In this document: in pieces, positions 25,788-28,557 of the stretch
Numbering within the stretch: position 1 is the stretch's first letter
Layout: every line of letters begins with the position of its first letter
Assembly: GCA_964512995.1 (NCBI GenBank)
Contig: CAZELM010000051.1
Coordinates: 1-28,557, forward strand
DNA length: 28,557 nucleotides
Direction: 5' to 3'
Source of the DNA: CAZELM01 sp964512995
Lineage (GTDB): Bacteria > CSSED10-310
The notes under the pieces: model-generated
The model's input: the letters and a program-made list of their open reading frames with translations, nothing else
Told to the model about the DNA's origin: nothing
Database searches by the model: none
Translations under genes and position numbers: made by a program

Positions 25788-26903
25788 TTAAAACGGACTT
25801 ATCGAATAGTTCCAGTCCCCGTAAAACTCATGGGGGTGAATCTCGGAAAGATCATCCGGTACAGGCAATAACTCAAGCTTCGGATCATCCAGGTGACGTT
25901 CCATCATCATCATATTCAGAGCGTGTGCAGGCGTTTCATCACTGAGAATCAAATCGAATGAGATCTCATGCCTGGTTTTTAACTCATTGCTTCCCCCGCT
26001 CATTTCAATGACAATATCCATGCAATGTTTTGCACTGCTCCATCGGGTTGTACCGTGAGGAAAATGACAGATCATGATCTTTCGTCCGATCATCTTTGCA
26101 CAGGATTGTAGTTCAGATTTCCAAAATCGTACCCGATATGAATCAGTTCCATCCCCATGAACACAAACGAGCAAGGTTTCGGTTTTCGGGAACAGAACAA
26201 TACCCCATCTCTGCCACCATGTTGCCAACCCGTTGACCGCAAATCGCATCGTATGATGATCATACTCGGCATTCATCCAACGAATACTCTTTTCATTCCA
26301 CCTATCCGGGGGTTGCATCTCAATGACTGGATTTTCTTTTATTTTATTCCAATGGATGAATACAACCGGAATACGATCGGTGAGACATTTCTTCACGGAT
26401 CGATTCAGAAATTCAAACTGCGCCTGACGGTCCGGGTGATCTTTACCCTCGGACAATCTCGCATTTGAGTGAATCCGATACCCGATGGATTTCAGAATCT
26501 GTCCGACAATCGGATAGCTTACAGAATATCCTCTCGCTTTTAATTCATTCGACAATTGCCGAAGACCTTTGCACGTCCATCGGAGTGGGGAGCGGGGATC
26601 GTCATGTAAATCCGGTTCAAGCAGAACCTCCAGTTCAAAAAGGATGGATGCATTCTGATCCATCGCCCTTTTTCGACCCCCACCGGAACGCCGAATCTGA
26701 GACCAATCAATGATATCGCTCTTCAGATCTTTCATTCCCTGATAAATTGTCGGTCGGGAAATCCCGGTGGCTTTGGAAACTATGGAAATCCCGCCTCTTC
26801 CAATCACCCGAGCTTCTGCTGCTGCCAGAACCCTCACCTGCTTTTCATTAAAAAACTGTCGAATTAACTGGAACCTGTTCTTAATCTGATCTTCATAGTT
26901 CAT
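25788..26903 (-). CDS. ISAzo13-family transposase-like protein with all catalytic positions altered
   Basis: This 371-residue protein has an N-terminal helix-turn-helix (about 38-60, SIVSKATGISRPTIYQGM), then GGGRKR, DPRSPLRWTCKGLRQLSNEL, HPDRQAQFEFLN, YRVRFWKSELQ, ICHFPHGTTRW and C-terminal FYGDWNYSI, a full-length match in order to ISAzo13 transposases as I know them. The DDE residues expected in SVDTKKKE, ADGGGSN and KIEH are here IHWNKIKE, VHGDGTD and SAKH: His184, His249 and Lys292. A central block of about 35 residues between the first two sites is also reduced. The frame has no stop or shift. Start ATG 26903 (weak Shine-Dalgarno). I see no obvious terminal inverted repeats. It is probably a domesticated DNA-binding protein; an old, decaying IS is the alternative. 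Confidence 0.85.
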   Translation of the reverse strand: MNYEDQIKNRFQLIRQFFNEKQVRVLAAAEARVIGRGGISIVSKATGISRPTIYQGMKDLKSDIIDWSQIRRSGGGRKRAMDQNASILFELEVLLEPDLHDDPRSPLRWTCKGLRQLSNELKARGYSVSYPIVGQILKSIGYRIHSNARLSEGKDHPDRQAQFEFLNRSVKKCLTDRIPVVFIHWNKIKENPVIEMQPPDRWNEKSIRWMNAEYDHHTMRFAVNGLATWWQRWGIVLFPKTETLLVCVHGDGTDSYRVRFWKSELQSCAKMIGRKIMICHFPHGTTRWSSAKHCMDIVIEMSGGSNELKTRHEISFDLILSDETPAHALNMMMMERHLDDPKLELLPVPDDLSEIHPHEFYGDWNYSISPF

Positions 26904-26920
26904 CAAACATCATTCCGAAT

Positions 26921-26945
26921 ATCACTGCCGATCGACAGCGGTGAT
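26921..26945. promoter_or_regulatory. Dyad 18 nt upstream of the transposase-like start
   Basis: ATCACTGCCG (26921-26930) and CAGCGGTGAT (26936-26945) pair over 10 positions with two mismatches or wobbles around a 5-nt loop. It sits directly before the ribosome-binding region of the minus-strand gene starting at 26903, so it could be an operator or a translation-controlling hairpin. Confidence 0.4.
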
Positions 26946-27135
26946 TCAATTTTGAAATTATCATTATTTTCCCGATAATAAGTTTATATAATCTGAGGAC
27001 CATCGTCCACTAAAAATAAAAAAAGCATAAAAAAATCGATCAACCGAATCGATACCCTCTCATTGATTGGGTTTCAATTACAATATCACATGTCTCATTA
27101 CACTATTTGACATTGCAGCTAATAAATAAAACATC

Positions 27136-27174
27136 GAACCGCAGTCCCCCCAAAATGTAGGTCGGCTGCGGTTC
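27136..27174 (-). terminator. Terminator of the second collagen-like gene
   Basis: On the minus strand a perfect 9-bp stem GAACCGCAG/CTGCGGTTC is followed by a T-rich stretch (GATGTTTTATTTATT). It lies about 70 nt after the stop at 27246. Confidence 0.6.
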
Positions 27175-27245
27175 AAATTGATTATCACGATGCGGAAAAC
27201 AAATCGTTGTTTTTCATATCCGTTTCAATCGCAGACGTATAAATG

Positions 27246-28557
27246 TCACCTGACGAAGACGGCATAATCCACCTGGCGGTCAGTATAAGCCAATCCTTCA
27301 TTATGACAACCGCTCGAATGGGGCTGGCTGCTGCCACAATCCTCGATATGATTCGTGCCATAATAGTCGGTCATGCTACAGTAAGGAGCAATCGGCGAAG
27401 CCTCGTATTTTGTGCACCACTCACCGATTCCGTTTTCATGCCTGCCACCCATACCTGCAAATGTATGACTATAATCAGTGTTGGACAGCGTTGTAGCAAC
27501 CCGGTTCCAGTTTCGTGCAGCACCCCATCCTGACGTTTTATTGATCACTATTGGATGGTTGAAATTGATAAAAATATCACCATGGAGAGACTGCGATCTG
27601 TTTGTATTGTGCACCCATGAGATCGCGTTGGAGATCACCGGAGTTCCATTTCCGGAGATCGTCCGGTCGTTGCCGCCATTGATCATCTGATGGAATGTAT
27701 TCCCGATGAAACCCGAAAGCAAATTGTAGGTTGTATATCCGAAAAAATTGGTCGCACCATCATAGTGCGCTCGAATCATGACCGCTCCAGTGGCTGCGAG
27801 CTGGGAGTAAGCCGTTGATTTGAAATCATCGGTGAAGTGACTCCCCACGGAACCGACCGTGTTGGTGGATGTCCAGAAACTGGTTTCTTCATAATGCCGA
27901 GTCGAACCATCATTGGAATCCAGATTGAAGATCAACGTCCAGCCACCACCCGCTGTCGTCATATCACAGTAGCATTGAAATGGATCATTGGCTCCCTCAT
28001 CATCGGGATCGATCCAATAGATACCGTTTCCTGCCGAAAAGCCATCATCCATGATCTGTTTACAACTTATACCGGCGCGAGCCATACTCGATCCATCCCG
28101 AGGAGGCGAATAGATTGGTTCCCAGCTCGATCCATCACACACTTCAACGATCCCATTGTGAAAGCGCAGTGTTCCCATCTTCTCGGGAATGCAATCCGAA
28201 CCATCATCGGCGATCTGAACACCACCCAGAACATGCAGTGTGGAATAGGGTGTCGACGTGCCGATTCCGACATGGCCAGTGGTGTCGTTAAAATAAATGT
28301 CAGCTCCAGCCGCACTGCCATTGTCGTTGTAGATCACTTGCATATCCGAGCCGGCGATCGGGCCGGTTGGACCTACCAGTCCCGCTTCACCCTGCGGACC
28401 CATCGGGCCTGTTGGACCCTGGATACCAGCCGGGCCTTGTGGACCCACTGCGCCCGTTGCCCCTTGTGGTCCCACTTCACCCTGCGGACCCATCGGGCCT
28501 GCTGGACCCTGGATACCAGCCGGGCCTTGTGGACCCACTGCGCCCGTTGCCCCTTGT
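27246..28557 (-). CDS. Second collagen-repeat/fibrinogen-like protein, 5' end beyond the window
   Basis: About 437 residues are visible and the N-terminus lies beyond the right edge. Visible parts in order are: Gly-X-Y repeats (GPQGPAGIQGPAGPMGPQG type); the same linker type as the first paralogue (AGADIYFNDTTGHVGIGTSTP and GGVQIADDGSDC); and a fibrinogen-like domain (ISCKQIMDDG, YWIDPDDEG, CYCDMTTAGGGWTL). The C-terminal half is Gly/Asn/Ser-rich with cysteines and ends YAVFVR. Linker similarity shows a shared origin with the 23126 gene, but the last 200 residues differ, so the tips may bind different ligands. It runs toward the first paralogue, with the transposase-like/peptidase pair between. 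Confidence 0.9.
   Translation of the reverse strand, partial: QGATGAVGPQGPAGIQGPAGPMGPQGEVGPQGATGAVGPQGPAGIQGPTGPMGPQGEAGLVGPTGPIAGSDMQVIYNDNGSAAGADIYFNDTTGHVGIGTSTPYSTLHVLGGVQIADDGSDCIPEKMGTLRFHNGIVEVCDGSSWEPIYSPPRDGSSMARAGISCKQIMDDGFSAGNGIYWIDPDDEGANDPFQCYCDMTTAGGGWTLIFNLDSNDGSTRHYEETSFWTSTNTVGSVGSHFTDDFKSTAYSQLAATGAVMIRAHYDGATNFFGYTTYNLLSGFIGNTFHQMINGGNDRTISGNGTPVISNAISWVHNTNRSQSLHGDIFINFNHPIVINKTSGWGAARNWNRVATTLSNTDYSHTFAGMGGRHENGIGEWCTKYEASPIAPYCSMTDYYGTNHIEDCGSSQPHSSGCHNEGLAYTDRQVDYAVFVR
28377..28557 (-). repeat. 90-bp collagen-coding tandem repeat
   Basis: The block starting CCTTGTGGACC at 28435 recurs at 28525, a 90-bp (30-residue) period. The part from 28377 to 28434 matches the following copy with a few changes. 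The unit differs in length and sequence from the 99-bp unit of the other paralogue. The array continues past the window. Confidence 0.9.

Larger units (their letters stand above)
26904..27245. other. AT-rich intergenic region upstream of the transposase-like gene
   Basis: It holds a 10-bp dyad near the transposase-like start, an AT-rich tract (26950-27060) where a promoter could lie but none is clear, and the terminator of the second collagen-like gene at 27136-27174. No gene is seen. Confidence 0.6.

Noticed and set aside
25788..26903. Complete active insertion sequence
   Set aside because: No clear terminal inverted repeats are visible and the residues at the expected catalytic sites are not acidic.

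Overview
The window looks like a moderate-GC chromosomal segment of an uncultured Gram-negative bacterium. It encodes a beta-barrel-type outer-membrane protein, several exported proteins with signal peptides, and rho-independent terminators, and it uses the standard code. A run of exactly 100 Ns marks a scaffold gap of unknown size, so this is a draft or metagenome assembly. Tungstate uptake next to pterin-cofactor genes, B12-type radical SAM enzymes and NarL-type signalling fit an anaerobic or microaerophilic life. I cannot name the phylum from sequence alone.

Layout. 1-657: a 21-bp minisatellite at the left edge, then a palindromic intergenic element of about 200 bp. 658-1380: an unrecognised helical protein. 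1381-1821: hairpin-rich intergenic DNA. 1822-6718: a tight plus-strand cluster of two paralogous B12-binding-type radical SAM proteins, a soluble histidine kinase and its LuxR-type response regulator. 6947-8926: ammonium transporter followed by a small outer-membrane protein, closed by a strong terminator. 9085-12470: overlapping pterin (Moco/Wco) genes moeA, moaA, moaC and a MOSC-MogA fusion. 12644-15125: tungstate ABC transporter tupABC. 15246-22712, minus strand: PAS histidine kinase, RluA-type pseudouridine synthase, a TPR lipoprotein-like/pseudopilin-like protein with an ABC-2 exporter, and a large FG-GAP/ASPIC-UnbV surface protein. 23126-28557: two paralogous collagen-repeat proteins with fibrinogen-like (GGGWT) C-termini facing each other, separated by a two-gene minus-strand cassette: an ISAzo13-family transposase-like protein and a small HExxH metallopeptidase.

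How it fits together. TupABC would import tungstate, MoaA/MoaC would make the pterin precursor, and MogA/MoeA would adenylate it and insert the metal. MoaD, MoaE and MoeB are absent and must lie elsewhere. The Amt/outer-membrane pair serves ammonium acquisition. The right third is a cell-surface region.

The most unusual item is the ISAzo13-type protein. It is an intact reading frame with family-wide sequence conservation, but all three positions where I place the DDE catalytic residues are changed (to His, His and Lys), and a central block is shortened. It is followed after 30 nt by a peptidase gene with its own good Shine-Dalgarno. This looks like a domesticated transposase in an operon, not a live insertion sequence. 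Other points worth a second look are a shortened MoaA that keeps both iron-sulfur motifs, the tandem radical SAM/two-component cluster, and proof from repeat phase that the N-gap, not a mutation, causes the apparent frameshift in the first collagen-like gene.
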